Positions 56,309 through 64,000 of a DNA stretch of 64,000 bases are shown piece by piece (the stretch's first letter is position 1; each line of letters starts with the position of its first letter). Origin of the DNA: Comamonas phosphati. Lineage in GTDB: Bacteria; Pseudomonadota; Gammaproteobacteria; Burkholderiales; Burkholderiaceae_C. The notes below the pieces were generated by a model that was not told where the DNA came from, ran no database searches, and was given only the letters and a program-made list of their open reading frames with translations. The position numbers and the translations under genes were made by a program. Location: positions 28,430 through 92,429 of the forward strand of contig NZ_BMEU01000019.1 in NCBI RefSeq assembly GCF_014637085.1, in the 5' to 3' direction.

Positions 56309-56343
56309 CCGCGCACTTGGTCGACCAAGTGCGCGGCGTTTTG
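56309..56343 (+). terminator. Intrinsic terminator after ophC
   Basis: The fully palindromic stem CCGCGCACTTGGTC / GACCAAGTGCGCGG followed by CGTTTT, 24 bases past the ophC stop. Confidence 0.85.
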
Positions 56344-56574
56344 TATGTACAGTCTGCTTTTCCGTTAGCCGCAGCATCACGTCTACAATGCACTCGCCCT
56401 GCGATGGCGCAAGGTATCCGTACCGATACCGTGGTGCTCGGCTTGTTCGTATCGGTGTGGTTGGCATACCTTTTGAATTGACAAAGCATGAGTGCAGAAC
56501 CGGGGAAGCGGTCCGTGCACTTGTGAAGGCACTATGATTTCAAGCAGTCTGACGATGGCCGTGAAGGAGAAAGC

Positions 56575-57168
56575 ATGACAGCCAGACCCTCTTCCAGCAA
56601 GGCACCGGATTCCAAAGAGAACCCGATCCTGCGGCATTGGCGCGAGGCCGTACCGGATGATCGTCTCGCTCACCTGGTGAAGGATGCAGGCCGGGCGATG
56701 GTTCGGGGGCTGCAGATGCGCCTGGCTCAGTATGAAGTTTCTTTCGGTCACTGGGCGTTTCTGCGCATTCTGTGGGTCACCGATGGACTGACGCAGAAGG
56801 AACTAAGTGACGAGGCAGGTACCACCACGCCGACCACTTTCAGTGCGGTGTCGGCGATGGAGAAGCTGGGATACGTCGAACGCCGCTATGCGCCCGGCAA
56901 TCGCAAGAATACCCACGTGTATCTCACGCCTCGCGGTCGCAGCCTGGAAAGCAAGCTGGTTCCATTGGCCGAAGAAGTGAACGAGATCAGCGTCAAGGGC
57001 CTGAAAGGCTCGGAGATCGATATCGCGCGCAAGGTGCTGCTCACGATCATCGAAAACATGGCACGCGACGAAGCAGAGAAGGTGCATGACTCCGTGCTGC
57101 GGATTCCTTCCACCCGGGAAATGGGGCACCTGATTGCCGCTCGCGGCGAGGAGTGCGAAAACTGTTGA
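56575..57168 (+). CDS. MarR family transcriptional regulator of the phthalate genes
   Basis: Winged-helix regulator of 197 residues. The MarR core is visible: dimerisation helices at the N-terminus, recognition region LTQKELSDEAGTTTPTTFSAVSAMEKLGYVERR and the beta-wing YAPGNRKNTHVYLTPRGR, then a long C-terminal dimer helix. It sits inside the phthalate cluster and is the only local regulator, so it is the likely reader of the TTAGA-N2-TCTAA palindromes; ligand would be phthalate or an intermediate. No such palindrome is visible directly before its own start, so it may not be autoregulated. MarR control differs from the LysR-type OphR reported elsewhere. Confidence 0.88.
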   Translation: MTARPSSSKAPDSKENPILRHWREAVPDDRLAHLVKDAGRAMVRGLQMRLAQYEVSFGHWAFLRILWVTDGLTQKELSDEAGTTTPTTFSAVSAMEKLGYVERRYAPGNRKNTHVYLTPRGRSLESKLVPLAEEVNEISVKGLKGSEIDIARKVLLTIIENMARDEAEKVHDSVLRIPSTREMGHLIAARGEECENC

Positions 57169-57228
57169 GCAGGCTCCAGGAAAGAAAAAACCTCGCATTG
57201 CGAGGTTTTTTCTTTCCTGGAGCCTGCT
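57168..57228. terminator. Perfect 61-base palindrome, bidirectional terminator
   Basis: Twenty-nine-base perfect arms (57,168-57,196 and 57,200-57,228) around ATT. Each arm has an A-run on one side and a T-run on the other (GAAAGAAAAAACCTCGC / GCGAGGTTTTTTCTTTC), so intrinsic termination works from both directions. It fills the whole gap between the stops of marR and ophB. Confidence 0.93.
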
Positions 57229-57229
57229 G

Positions 57230-58417
57230 TCAGAGCAGTACGTCCGTACCCGTTTCGCTCGACTTCAGAATCGCGATGCAGATTTCCAGCGTGCCTTTTG
57301 CCCACTCCCCATCATGCAGGGGGGCTTGGCCCAGGATGACGGCATCGTATAGTTCGTCGATCACCTCGGCGCGCGGCACGGTCGGGCGCGAAAGCGCAAG
57401 CGTTTCGCGCTGCTTGTCGCCGTACACGACGACGGAATCGGGTAGGGGGCGCAGGTCGGCACGTTCGCAGGACACGATCACCGGGCCGAAATGCTGATGA
57501 CTGCGTGCCGGCTCTTCTGCTGCCCACGAGGGCTGCTTGTAGGCGGCACCACCGTACGTACCGGCAGCCTTGAGCTTGGCTTCGTCCTCTGCCGAGGCAA
57601 TGGTGGCCAGACGCTTGCGCGCACTCCCGTAGGCATCCGGATTCAGGTGATCGCCCATTTCACCGATCCAGCCAGTCCACTCGTCACTGTTGAAGTGACC
57701 GTAGCCGTTGTACGAGAGCGAGGCATAGGCGCCGTTCTCGAACCAGATCAGGGCGGAATAGGCGCCTTCGGTCGGGCGCAGCGGATCCCAGCGACCGACG
57801 CTTGCGCGCAAGCGCGTGGCACGCGAGCTCGCGAGCATTCGCACGATATCGACCTGGTGCGCAGCCTGGCTGAAGACGGCACCACCGCCTTCGGCCGTCA
57901 TCAGTTCTTCGGGCCGGCGCGGACGATACAGGTAATCGGTGTAGTTGAAAGCTTGGATCATCTTCACCGCACCGAAATCGCCCGAGCGGATTAGCTCGCG
58001 CGTGCGCCGGTACGGCGTATCGAAACTGTGGCAGTGCCCGACGATCAGATGCACGTTCGCGGCGCGGCAGGCCGCGATCATGCGATCACAGTCAGCCGCG
58101 TTGAGCGCCATCGGTTTCTCGACCAGCACATGCTTGCCCCTGGCTGCGGCAATCTCGGTGTGTTGGGCGTGGAACTGGTGCGGGCTGGCCACGTAGATGG
58201 CTTCCACATTCGGATCTTCGGCCAGGTCCTGCACGTCTGTGTAAGTCCTTGCGTTGAAGTCGGCAGCGAACTGCTGCCGAGCTTCCTCGCGCGGGTCACA
58301 CGCGGCAACGAGCTGGACCCTGGGGTCCTGAAGGAAGGTGGGCAGCATCAGCGAGAATGCCCGCCCCAGTCCTGCAACCCCGATCCGTAAACGGCGCTGT
58401 TCCATGGCCAGTTCCAT
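57230..58417 (-). CDS. ophB: cis-4,5-dihydrodiol phthalate dehydrogenase
   Basis: NAD-dependent enzyme that rearomatises the cis-dihydrodiol made by phthalate dioxygenase to 4,5-dihydroxyphthalate. It belongs to the Gfo/Idh/MocA fold, not the SDR fold used by many other dihydrodiol dehydrogenases, as known for OphB/Pht4. The N-terminal Rossmann motif [10 protein letters not shown], the VEKPMALN active-site loop and the VGHCHSFD segment are present. Start at 58,417 or the ATG four codons later. It follows ophA2 by seven bases, forming the ophA2B unit. Confidence 0.92.
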   Translation of the reverse strand: MELAMEQRRLRIGVAGLGRAFSLMLPTFLQDPRVQLVAACDPREEARQQFAADFNARTYTDVQDLAEDPNVEAIYVASPHQFHAQHTEIAAARGKHVLVEKPMALNAADCDRMIAACRAANVHLIVGHCHSFDTPYRRTRELIRSGDFGAVKMIQAFNYTDYLYRPRRPEELMTAEGGGAVFSQAAHQVDIVRMLASSRATRLRASVGRWDPLRPTEGAYSALIWFENGAYASLSYNGYGHFNSDEWTGWIGEMGDHLNPDAYGSARKRLATIASAEDEAKLKAAGTYGGAAYKQPSWAAEEPARSHQHFGPVIVSCERADLRPLPDSVVVYGDKQRETLALSRPTVPRAEVIDELYDAVILGQAPLHDGEWAKGTLEICIAILKSSETGTDVLL

Positions 58418-58424
58418 CCGTTGA

Positions 58425-59756
58425 TTACTGCTTGACCTGGTAGTCGGTCGCGGCCTCGGCGGCTTGTTCGTCCGACACGGCATGCTTGGCGCTCACGTAG
58501 CGGACCTGGTATTCACGCCAGTCGGTTTCCTTCGGCACCACAGCCTGGTATGAGCAGATCGTGCCAGGGATTGTCTTGGCACCGGTGCCGATGGCCTTGC
58601 CGTCCTGCTTGTATTCGGCGATGGCATCGAGCATGCGACGACGGAACTCGACAATGGCGAGATCGCTGGCACCCAGGCGTTCGTCCGAGCGGTTGGCGAT
58701 GGGGCCCATCGTGACCCACATGGCGATGTCCTGGTTCGGGAAGCCGGTGATGCCGGTGAAGTTGCCGGCCTTCATAGCTTGGCGGTCTTGCCAGAAGCGG
58801 TTTTCGTGATTGCGCAGAGGACGGTAGCGTTCATCAAGGTCTGGGCCGACTTGAGTATGCAGGAACTTGCGCCAGGTTTCGGTTTCCGGCGTGGTAGCTG
58901 CATCACCCCAGGCGATGAAGTAGAACACCGTATTGGTGTCGTCCATCGGAACGTTGACGTTGGCGACGTTGTACAGGTTGTTCGGCGGAATCAGCACAGT
59001 GCCGGGTGCGACGAACACGGTCGAGCGCACATAGTCGTGCGTGGAGGCATTGAAGATCGGGCGGCGCAGGGCGGCGTAGCGGAAACCATATTCGGTGCGC
59101 TGGACTTGCAGGCGGGGAGCCTTGTCGGTGGAGGGGCGCAGCCAGTTATTGTCCGTGGCTTCGGCGCCGGTCACGCGTGCCGGCACAAAATCCGACGAGT
59201 GCAGGCTAGAGCTGTGTGCGGAATCGATGGCGCCTTCGAGGATCTGTGCCCAGTTGCATGGCAGCAGTACCTTGCCGATGCTCACACGGGTGTCTGCAGT
59301 CGGTGCCCAGGCTGGAGCGACGAATTCGGGGATGGCGTCCTGAGCACCCATGTAGGCCCAGACCATGCCGCCCCATTCCTTGGTCGGATAGGCAGTGTGT
59401 TTGACCTTTTCGGCCATGCTGCTGGCGGCGGGCTCGGAGACCATTTCGAGCACGTTGCCTTGCACGTCGAACTTCCAGCCGTGGTACAGGCAGCGCAGGC
59501 CGCCGTCTTCGTTGCGGCCGTAGACCAGCGAGGCGCGGCGATGTGGGCAGTACTCGCCAACCACGCCGACGCGACCTTCGCTGTCGCGGAACACGACGAG
59601 GTCTTCGCCGAGGATGCGTGCCTTGACCGGCGTGCCGTCCGGTTCACGGACCTCTTCAATCAGGCAGATCGGGGTCCAGTGTTCGCGCATCAGCTTGCCC
59701 ATGGGGGCTTCGCCTTCTACGCGGCACAGCAATTCGTTTTCTTCATGAGTCAGCAT
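58425..59756 (-). CDS. ophA2: Phthalate 4,5-dioxygenase oxygenase component
   Basis: Rieske non-haem iron ring-hydroxylating oxygenase of 443 residues that attacks ortho-phthalate at positions 4 and 5. The Rieske [2Fe-2S] ligands are Cys70 and His72 (CPH) and Cys89 and His92 (CLYHGW). The mononuclear iron site is Asp178, His181 and His186 ([10 protein letters not shown]). Phthalate oxygenases of this class are alpha-only, and no beta subunit gene is present. An intact promoter with embedded operator is upstream. First gene of the ophA2B transcript. Confidence 0.95.
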   Translation of the reverse strand: MLTHEENELLCRVEGEAPMGKLMREHWTPICLIEEVREPDGTPVKARILGEDLVVFRDSEGRVGVVGEYCPHRRASLVYGRNEDGGLRCLYHGWKFDVQGNVLEMVSEPAASSMAEKVKHTAYPTKEWGGMVWAYMGAQDAIPEFVAPAWAPTADTRVSIGKVLLPCNWAQILEGAIDSAHSSSLHSSDFVPARVTGAEATDNNWLRPSTDKAPRLQVQRTEYGFRYAALRRPIFNASTHDYVRSTVFVAPGTVLIPPNNLYNVANVNVPMDDTNTVFYFIAWGDAATTPETETWRKFLHTQVGPDLDERYRPLRNHENRFWQDRQAMKAGNFTGITGFPNQDIAMWVTMGPIANRSDERLGASDLAIVEFRRRMLDAIAEYKQDGKAIGTGAKTIPGTICSYQAVVPKETDWREYQVRYVSAKHAVSDEQAAEAATDYQVKQ

Positions 59757-59801
59757 CGTTGTCTCCTGGCGATTACTCGCCTTCAGCAGTAGGGGTACTT
59801 A

Positions 59802-59831
59802 ATTATATTAGAGATCTAGTTATATTGACAA
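59802..59831 (-). promoter_or_regulatory. ophA2B promoter with embedded operator
   Basis: On the minus strand: -35 TTGTCA (59,826-59,831), 18-base spacer, -10 TATAAT (59,802-59,807), both near-consensus. The spacer holds ATTAGA-GA-TCTAGT (plus-strand reading, 59,807-59,820), nearly identical to the ophA1 operator including the GA centre. Confidence 0.8.
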
Positions 59832-60021
59832 GCCTGTTTGACAAGATTGTGTGGCTTCGATGGGGGCGGCCTGTGGCCAATCACAAACCTTTGATTGAGA
59901 GACATGAAACAAAGCCCTCTCGAAATTCTCCGGAAGGGCTTGGGATGCTGTATCAGAGGCTGGCAATCCAGCTTGATGTTGCTCGACTTGATCCACTTAG
60001 CACGCACGGCCCCGCCGCTAC

Positions 60022-60390
60022 ATGGATATGCTGGAAGAGGTCGGCATGAATCCAGCCCTCCTGGCGCGACTTCCGCATCAGGTATCAGGTGGCTAGCGGT
60101 AGCGTGTAGTCATTGCGCGCGCACTGACCATGAATCCGCGCCTGCCAGTCTGCTACGAACTCGTGTCAGCTCTGGACGCCACAGTGCGTAATCAAGTCTT
60201 GGCCTTGCTTACCAAGCTGTGCAAGGAGCGAGACTTGATGCTGATCTTCACCGGCCACGTCTTCAATGTGATGGAGTCGATTGTCGATGAAGTGCCGGTC
60301 ATGTAGCGTGGAAAAATCGCGGAATATGGCTCGGCCAAAGAGATGTTCTCCTTGCCGCGCGAAGCCTCACGCGGGAGTTGCTAAAGGCGG
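60022..60390 (+). pseudogene. Oligopeptide/dipeptide-type ABC transporter ATPase remnant
   Basis: In one forward frame the ABC signature region reads LLARLPHQVSGG-stop-R-stop-RVVIARALTMNPRL, followed by ELVSALDATVRNQVLALLTK (Walker B, with the usual Asp-Glu lost), LMLIFTGHVFNVMESIVDEV (H-loop) and, after another stop, RGKIAEYGSAKEMF. Gln codons of the consensus HQLSGGQRQRV have become stops. The N-terminal half with Walker A is absent. A decayed gene of the Dpp/Opp family. Confidence 0.75.
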
Positions 60391-60675
60391 GGCGACTGTC
60401 GAGCGCGCTGCGGTTGGTCGAGAAACAGACAGTCCTTGTCGGCGACTAGGCGGCGATGTGTTGCCGCGGCCCTGAGCACCATAAGCTTGATCGAATGATC
60501 AGGAAAGCTGGCCGTCTGGGCCGAATTCACTTTACATCCCTTGCCTGATCTCATGCCGTGGCAGCGATTCGCCCTGGATTTGAACTGTTCTAGGAGTTGG
60601 ACGGTTACCGTGCTGCCGAGCAGGAGGTGTTTCTCAGTCTGTATTTCGCAGGGCTGAGTCCTTGTGTTGGGGGGG
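60391..60675. other. No recognisable feature
   Basis: About 285 bases between the ABC remnant and the IS3 element. Short frames with stops on both strands; it ends in a run of about nine G just before the IS3 terminal repeat. Confidence 0.4.
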
Positions 60676-60699
60676 GGCGGATAAAAACTTGGACTGGTT

Positions 60700-62238
60700 T
60701 TATGCGGCTAGGCCAAGCTTGTGCCGGTATTCCACAGGACTTAAAAGTCCCAGAGATACCTTGATACGTTTTTCGTTGTACCAACGAATGTACGCATCGA
60801 CAGCTTCAATGAACTGCTCAATCGTTGTTGATTGCCAGTTGTTGGGATAGAACAGCTCCATCTTTAGCCTTCCAAAAAAGCCTTCGCACGCAGCGTTGTC
60901 TGGTGAGCACCCTTTGCGAGACATCGAGCGAGTCAACTTTGCATCATGGACCCTCGAGAGCCAGCCTGGCCAGCGGTAGTGAGCTCCACGATCAGAATGA
61001 ATCACAGGGCGGCTCTCGCTGCCTTGAACAGCATCAATGGCCGCATCCAGCATTGTGTTGACGAGATGTGCGTTGGGATGAGTCCCAATCGACCAGCTCA
61101 CCACCAGCCCGTCAAAGCAATCAATGACTGGCGACAGGTAAACCTTGCCAGCAGGAATCTGGAATTCAGTAATGTCGGTGAGCCACTTCTCATTGGGCGC
61201 AGCGGCACGGAAGTCTCGATTGATGAGGTTTTGCGGGGCGGCACCTATCTCTCCAAGGTAGGAGTTATATCTGCGGCGTTTGGGCTTGGCCACGATCAAG
61301 CCCTCCTGCTTCATCAGCCGACGAACCACCTTCTCTGAGATGCCCGTGCACTCCTTGAGCAGAGATGCCTGCACCCTGCGGTACCCATAGCAACGGTAGT
61401 TGTTGTCGAAGATCTCTGTGATGCTTCGGCGTACATCCAAGTATTTGTCAGCCAGCTTCAGCCGGGCACGATGGTAAAAGTACGAGCTTCTAGCAAGGCC
61501 AACAAGAGAAAGCAGTTCTGGTAATTCATACTGACCGCGCAACGCTTCAACCAGCACAGCCTTATCTTTGTTTGCCAGCCTATGCAGATCAATGCCAGCC
61601 CCATTTTTTAAGACTTCATGGGCCTGCTTGAGAAGCTCACGCTCTATCTTTAGTCGCCGAATATCCTGGCGCAATGATTCAACTTGGCGCCTGAGCGCTG
61701 CTGCATCCAACACAGGCGATCGCTTTGGACTGTGTTTCATCGAGGTGGGGGCACAAGGGCCAAGCAACTGATTTTTCCAGTTGTACAAGGTCCCTCTGCA
61801 TACCCCAAACTTGACCGCTATCTCCTGCGCAGTTGATTGACGGGTACACAGTTGCACCACGCCCTCGCACATCAAGGCATCAGGCTTTGTAGTCGGCCAA
61901 GACCTGCCGACCATCGATTTACTGATCTCAGGGCAGTCTTGCCGAACCCACGCAGTCAACGTTCCTCGACCCGGGTAACCCAAAACCCTCATCGTGGCGG
62001 CAATACAGCGATCGTGGGCGAGGTAATGAGCAACCGCCACCTGTCTTTGCTGTAGCGAATATTTTGGTGCTCTTGGTGCTTGGCTCGCTGGCAAATCCTG
62101 ATGCTTCAGGTAGTGCTGATACCAGCCTTTCAATGCGTTCTTGGTTGGGTATCCCAACTGGCGAATCGTGGCTCTGACACGCAAGCCAAGCTTGATATAA
62201 AGCTCAACTGCACGAATCCTGTCTGCGTATGAGTACAT
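60700..62238 (-). CDS. IS3-family transposase in a single frame
   Basis: A 512-residue transposase. Three helix-turn-helix segments stand at the N-terminus (about 8-45, 60-100 and 122-160), then a leucine-zipper-like helix (about 180-212), an HTH_21 region and the rve catalytic domain with Asp355 (LTDITEF), Asp416 (HSDRGAHY) and Glu452 (CEGFFGRLK), a D-D-35-E triad. IS3 elements usually split this into orfA and orfB joined by frameshifting; here it is one frame. All catalytic residues are intact. An IS1111-group element separates the gene from its original ribosome-binding site. Confidence 0.9.
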   Translation of the reverse strand: MYSYADRIRAVELYIKLGLRVRATIRQLGYPTKNALKGWYQHYLKHQDLPASQAPRAPKYSLQQRQVAVAHYLAHDRCIAATMRVLGYPGRGTLTAWVRQDCPEISKSMVGRSWPTTKPDALMCEGVVQLCTRQSTAQEIAVKFGVCRGTLYNWKNQLLGPCAPTSMKHSPKRSPVLDAAALRRQVESLRQDIRRLKIERELLKQAHEVLKNGAGIDLHRLANKDKAVLVEALRGQYELPELLSLVGLARSSYFYHRARLKLADKYLDVRRSITEIFDNNYRCYGYRRVQASLLKECTGISEKVVRRLMKQEGLIVAKPKRRRYNSYLGEIGAAPQNLINRDFRAAAPNEKWLTDITEFQIPAGKVYLSPVIDCFDGLVVSWSIGTHPNAHLVNTMLDAAIDAVQGSESRPVIHSDRGAHYRWPGWLSRVHDAKLTRSMSRKGCSPDNAACEGFFGRLKMELFYPNNWQSTTIEQFIEAVDAYIRWYNEKRIKVSLGLLSPVEYRHKLGLAA

Positions 62239-62299
62239 GAACTACCTTGTATGGATGCCTCCCAGCCATGAGTAGTAACCCGCAATGCTTTGTGAAGAA

Positions 62300-62442
62300 G
62301 TCGGCTGCTGCCTTGTATCCGGCCTGTGATGTGGACGCTGGGTTGCCCCTTGTCCGCTGGCCCCGATGTAATCCGCTGACGAGCGCCTCATCTCCTAGGA
62401 CGGACTTTTGAAGTCCGGTAGTTCATCCAGGTTTAGCTCGTC
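62300..62442 (-). ncRNA. Candidate bridge/seek RNA of the IS1111-group element
   Basis: In the 3' non-coding end of the element, where IS1111-group guide RNAs are encoded. Target loop: outer stem GACGAGC (62,378-62,384)/GCTCGTC (62,436-62,442), inner stem CGGACTT (62,401)/AAGTCCG (62,411), and an internal loop holding CATCTCCT (62,389-62,396) and GTAGTTCAT (62,418-62,426). CATCTCCT equals the right flank (63,794-63,801); GTAGTTCAT is the complement of the left flank (62,237-62,245). Likely donor loop: CCTTGTAT (62,311-62,318) equals the left junction and GTAAT (62,367-62,371) is complementary to the right junction, between a GTCGGC/GCTGAC outer stem and a GTGGAC/GTCCGC inner stem. The transcript itself is inferred. 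Confidence 0.72.
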
Positions 62443-62536
62443 CCGGTCTGACCTGTTTCACATCACGCTGCTTTGTTGCTGCCTCATCGCCTTCAAAGGT
62501 TCACATCCTCCTTTCTCGGGTTGATCTGCTATCCGT

Positions 62537-63613
62537 TCAAGCCCCAAGCGGCCTGGTGCTCTGGTGGCCTCGTTGGTAGTCCTGCTGTCGGGCCGTAACG
62601 GCCCAGATCGTTCGCGCCATCTTGGCCGCCTGTGCCACGATCACAACGTTCGTTGGCCTCCTGGCTTGAAGCTGTTCCAGCCATGGGCCGGGCTCTTTCG
62701 CATGTCTCAGTACCGCACGCGCACCGTGAATAAGCAAAGTCCGCAGGTAGGTGTCGCCCCGTTTGGAGATCCCCAGAAGATTTACCCGGCCACCTGTGCC
62801 TCGTTGCTTGGGTACCAGACCCAGCCAGGCACAGAATTCGCGCCCCGACTTGAATGCCTTGGCTTCTCCCATAGTGGCGATGGCCGCTGTAGCCGAGAGC
62901 AGGCCTACCCCGGGTATCGCCGCCACACGCTTCATGTCCACGTCAATGCGCAGGACCTCTGCAAGCCTCACCTCGATGGCCTTAATGTCTATCGCCAGTT
63001 GCTTGATGCGCTGGGCCTGCTCGCGCAGGCTATCGACGACATACTGTGGAATGCTGTTGGCAAGCGCCTCCAGTGCGAGTTCCAACTCGCCCAACAACGC
63101 CTTCTTGCCTCGCGCTAAGGTGGCTCCAAACTCATAGAGTAGTCCCCGCAACGCATTGATCTGCATGATCTTCATCCGCATCAACATCTCGCGCTGACGA
63201 TGCAAGGTGAGCGTGGCTTGTTGCGCCAGCGTCTTCACGCCCACGAATTTGGTACCCGGCTGCTGGATCGCCAGCCAGATGGCGCGTGCATCTGTAGCGT
63301 CGGTCTTGTTGCCGTTCACGAATGGGCGCACGGCTTTGGCATGAATCAGCCGCACGGCATGGCCCTGCGCCGTCAACTCACGGGCCCAGTGGTGCGCTCC
63401 GCCGCAGGCTTCGATGCCGATCAAGCAAGGTGCACGGTTGGCGAAGTGCCCTAAAACCTTGGCCCGCTTTAGCTGCACGTTGACAATCTCGCCTGTGCTC
63501 ATGTCCACGGTGTGAAGTTGGAACACGCTTTTGGCGATGTCCAGTCCAATGACCTGCAGGCCGGCCACCTGACCGATGATTTGCCCCGCGCTTTGGGTAG
63601 TACAACGATGCAT
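62537..63613 (-). CDS. IS110-family (IS1111 group) DEDD recombinase
   Basis: A 358-residue RNA-guided-type transposase. The RuvC-like DEDD domain has Asp25 (IGLDIAKS), Glu68 (IGIEACGG), Asp105 and Asp108 (KTDATDAR). The C-terminal Tnp domain has AIPGVGLLSATA, the conserved region GREFCAWLGLVPKQRGTGGR and, just after, the catalytic Ser-containing NLLGISKRGD. The ATG at 63,613 follows a GCGAGG ribosome-binding site; an upstream ATG adds 14 residues. Apparently intact. The 270 bases behind its stop hold the candidate guide RNA. Confidence 0.92.
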   Translation of the reverse strand: MHRCTTQSAGQIIGQVAGLQVIGLDIAKSVFQLHTVDMSTGEIVNVQLKRAKVLGHFANRAPCLIGIEACGGAHHWARELTAQGHAVRLIHAKAVRPFVNGNKTDATDARAIWLAIQQPGTKFVGVKTLAQQATLTLHRQREMLMRMKIMQINALRGLLYEFGATLARGKKALLGELELALEALANSIPQYVVDSLREQAQRIKQLAIDIKAIEVRLAEVLRIDVDMKRVAAIPGVGLLSATAAIATMGEAKAFKSGREFCAWLGLVPKQRGTGGRVNLLGISKRGDTYLRTLLIHGARAVLRHAKEPGPWLEQLQARRPTNVVIVAQAAKMARTIWAVTARQQDYQRGHQSTRPLGA

Positions 63614-63824
63614 GACGAAACCTCGCTGATGTTTGTGAAGACATTGGTCTATCAAGCCACGGGCACTTTGATACCGTATCCATTCAAGAGCCCAGCTCGT
63701 CTAGCGAACAAGCACACTCCCAAAACGGTCACGCTGTTCATCTTTATGCTTCTGCGGCCTTTGAGCTGCCCGTAGGCAGGGAGGCATCCATTACATCTCC
63801 TGGTAGTCCAAGTTTTTGTCCGCA

Positions 63825-64000
63825 TCCTCGGCGGGTCAGTTCTGCGTGGAAATCAACAGCCTGTGCGTCAATATGCAACTCCTGTTTAACCGAAATACTG
63901 TTCAGATACGAAGCACCGGCACTGGCTGATGCCGCAAATGGAGCGCTGCGCCGCGATGCCGAACATTGAAGTTGCTCATCTTGCGCTTGACGCCGCGCGG
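63825..64000. other. No recognisable feature at the window end
   Basis: The last 176 bases beyond the IS3 element show no start, no conserved motif and no repeat I can name. A minus-strand frame (GVKRKMSNFNVRHRG...) enters from the right edge and could be the end of a gene outside the window. Confidence 0.35.

Larger units (their letters stand above)
62246..63794 (-). mobile_element. IS1111-group (IS110-family) element inside the IS3 leader
   Basis: Sub-terminal perfect 13-base inverted repeats ATGGATGCCTCCC at 62,251-62,263 and its complement at 63,779-63,791 identify the IS1111 group. TAC is shared at both junctions (62,243-62,245 and 63,792-63,794) and is the likely crossover core. Removing the element and one TAC restores CATGAACTACATCTCCTGG, in which the IS3 gene regains an AGGAG ribosome-binding site eight bases before its ATG. 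Confidence 0.85.
60676..63824 (-). mobile_element. IS3-family insertion sequence, interrupted by an IS1111-group element
   Basis: Terminal repeats match over about 18 of 20 bases: GGCGGATAAAAACTTGGACT at the left end (60,676) and, as complement of the right end, TGCGGACAAAAACTTGGACT (ending 63,824). The right end closes with CA as usual for IS3. Without the inner element the IS would be about 1.6 kb with one transposase gene. A target duplication was not recognised. Confidence 0.85.

Noticed and set aside
50230-63824. Simple composite transposon carrying the phthalate genes
   Set aside because: The outer elements belong to different families (IS5/IS481 on the left, IS3/IS1111 on the right), so no pair of identical ISs brackets the genes. 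The porin and Bug genes also lie outside the left IS pair.

Overview
The window is a chromosomal segment of a high-GC betaproteobacterium of the family Comamonadaceae (Delftia/Comamonas/Acidovorax type). The inference rests on gene order: ndk-rlmN-pilF-rodZ-ispG-hisS-yfgM-bamB-der-hfq-hflX-hflK-hflC-hisZ-purA is the usual order in this family. Species cannot be fixed from the sequence alone.

Positions 1 to about 42,350 are core genome. First comes a dense co-directional block for translation, RNA modification, envelope biogenesis and metabolism (rluB to a phosphoribosyltransferase, 1-18,557). A group of membrane and secreted proteins follows: a beta-propeller protein, a NodB-like deacetylase, a sterol-desaturase-like hydroxylase and an EI24/CysZ-like protein. 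Next is the nitrogen-control locus glnA-(hypothetical)-ntrB-ntrC, where three NtrC-type sites and a sigma-54 promoter are readable upstream of glnA. Then come xth, a metallophosphoesterase, folA-thyA, a FAD-linked dehydrogenase, a YihY-type membrane protein, small membrane proteins, two alpha/beta hydrolases, an EamA exporter, a GNAT acetyltransferase and metY.

At about 42.4 kb the character changes to lower GC, many broken genes and many insertion sequences. The accessory region opens with a P4-type tyrosine integrase whose upstream region carries evenly spaced TGTTCCCCC boxes. Between 43.9 and 47.3 kb lie debris and orphans: two pieces of a type I restriction HsdR, a CoA-transferase tail, an IS66-like scrap, a truncated reductase, a DUF4189 protein and a lipoprotein-like hypothetical.

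From 47.3 to 59.8 kb is an apparently complete ortho-phthalate catabolic and uptake locus: outer-membrane porin, Bug-type solute receptor, phthalate 4,5-dioxygenase reductase (ophA1), MFS permease (ophD), 4,5-dihydroxyphthalate decarboxylase (ophC), a MarR regulator, cis-dihydrodiol dehydrogenase (ophB) and the Rieske oxygenase (ophA2). Its three units (ophA1, ophDC, ophA2B) match the layout known from Burkholderia. Together they would convert phthalate to protocatechuate. A palindrome of the form TTAGA-N2-TCTAA lies at each of the three promoters, inside the -35/-10 spacer for ophA1 and ophA2, and recurs upstream of the Bug gene. It is the probable MarR operator.

The locus is bracketed by nested insertion sequences. 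On the left, an IS5-family element sits in the stop codon of a decayed IS481-family transposase. On the right, an IS1111-group (IS110-family) element sits in the leader of an IS3-family element. The 3' non-coding end of the IS1111 element folds into an internal-loop RNA whose two guide stretches match the actual left and right flanks of its insertion. It is a directly readable bridge/seek-RNA candidate and the most interesting signal in the window.
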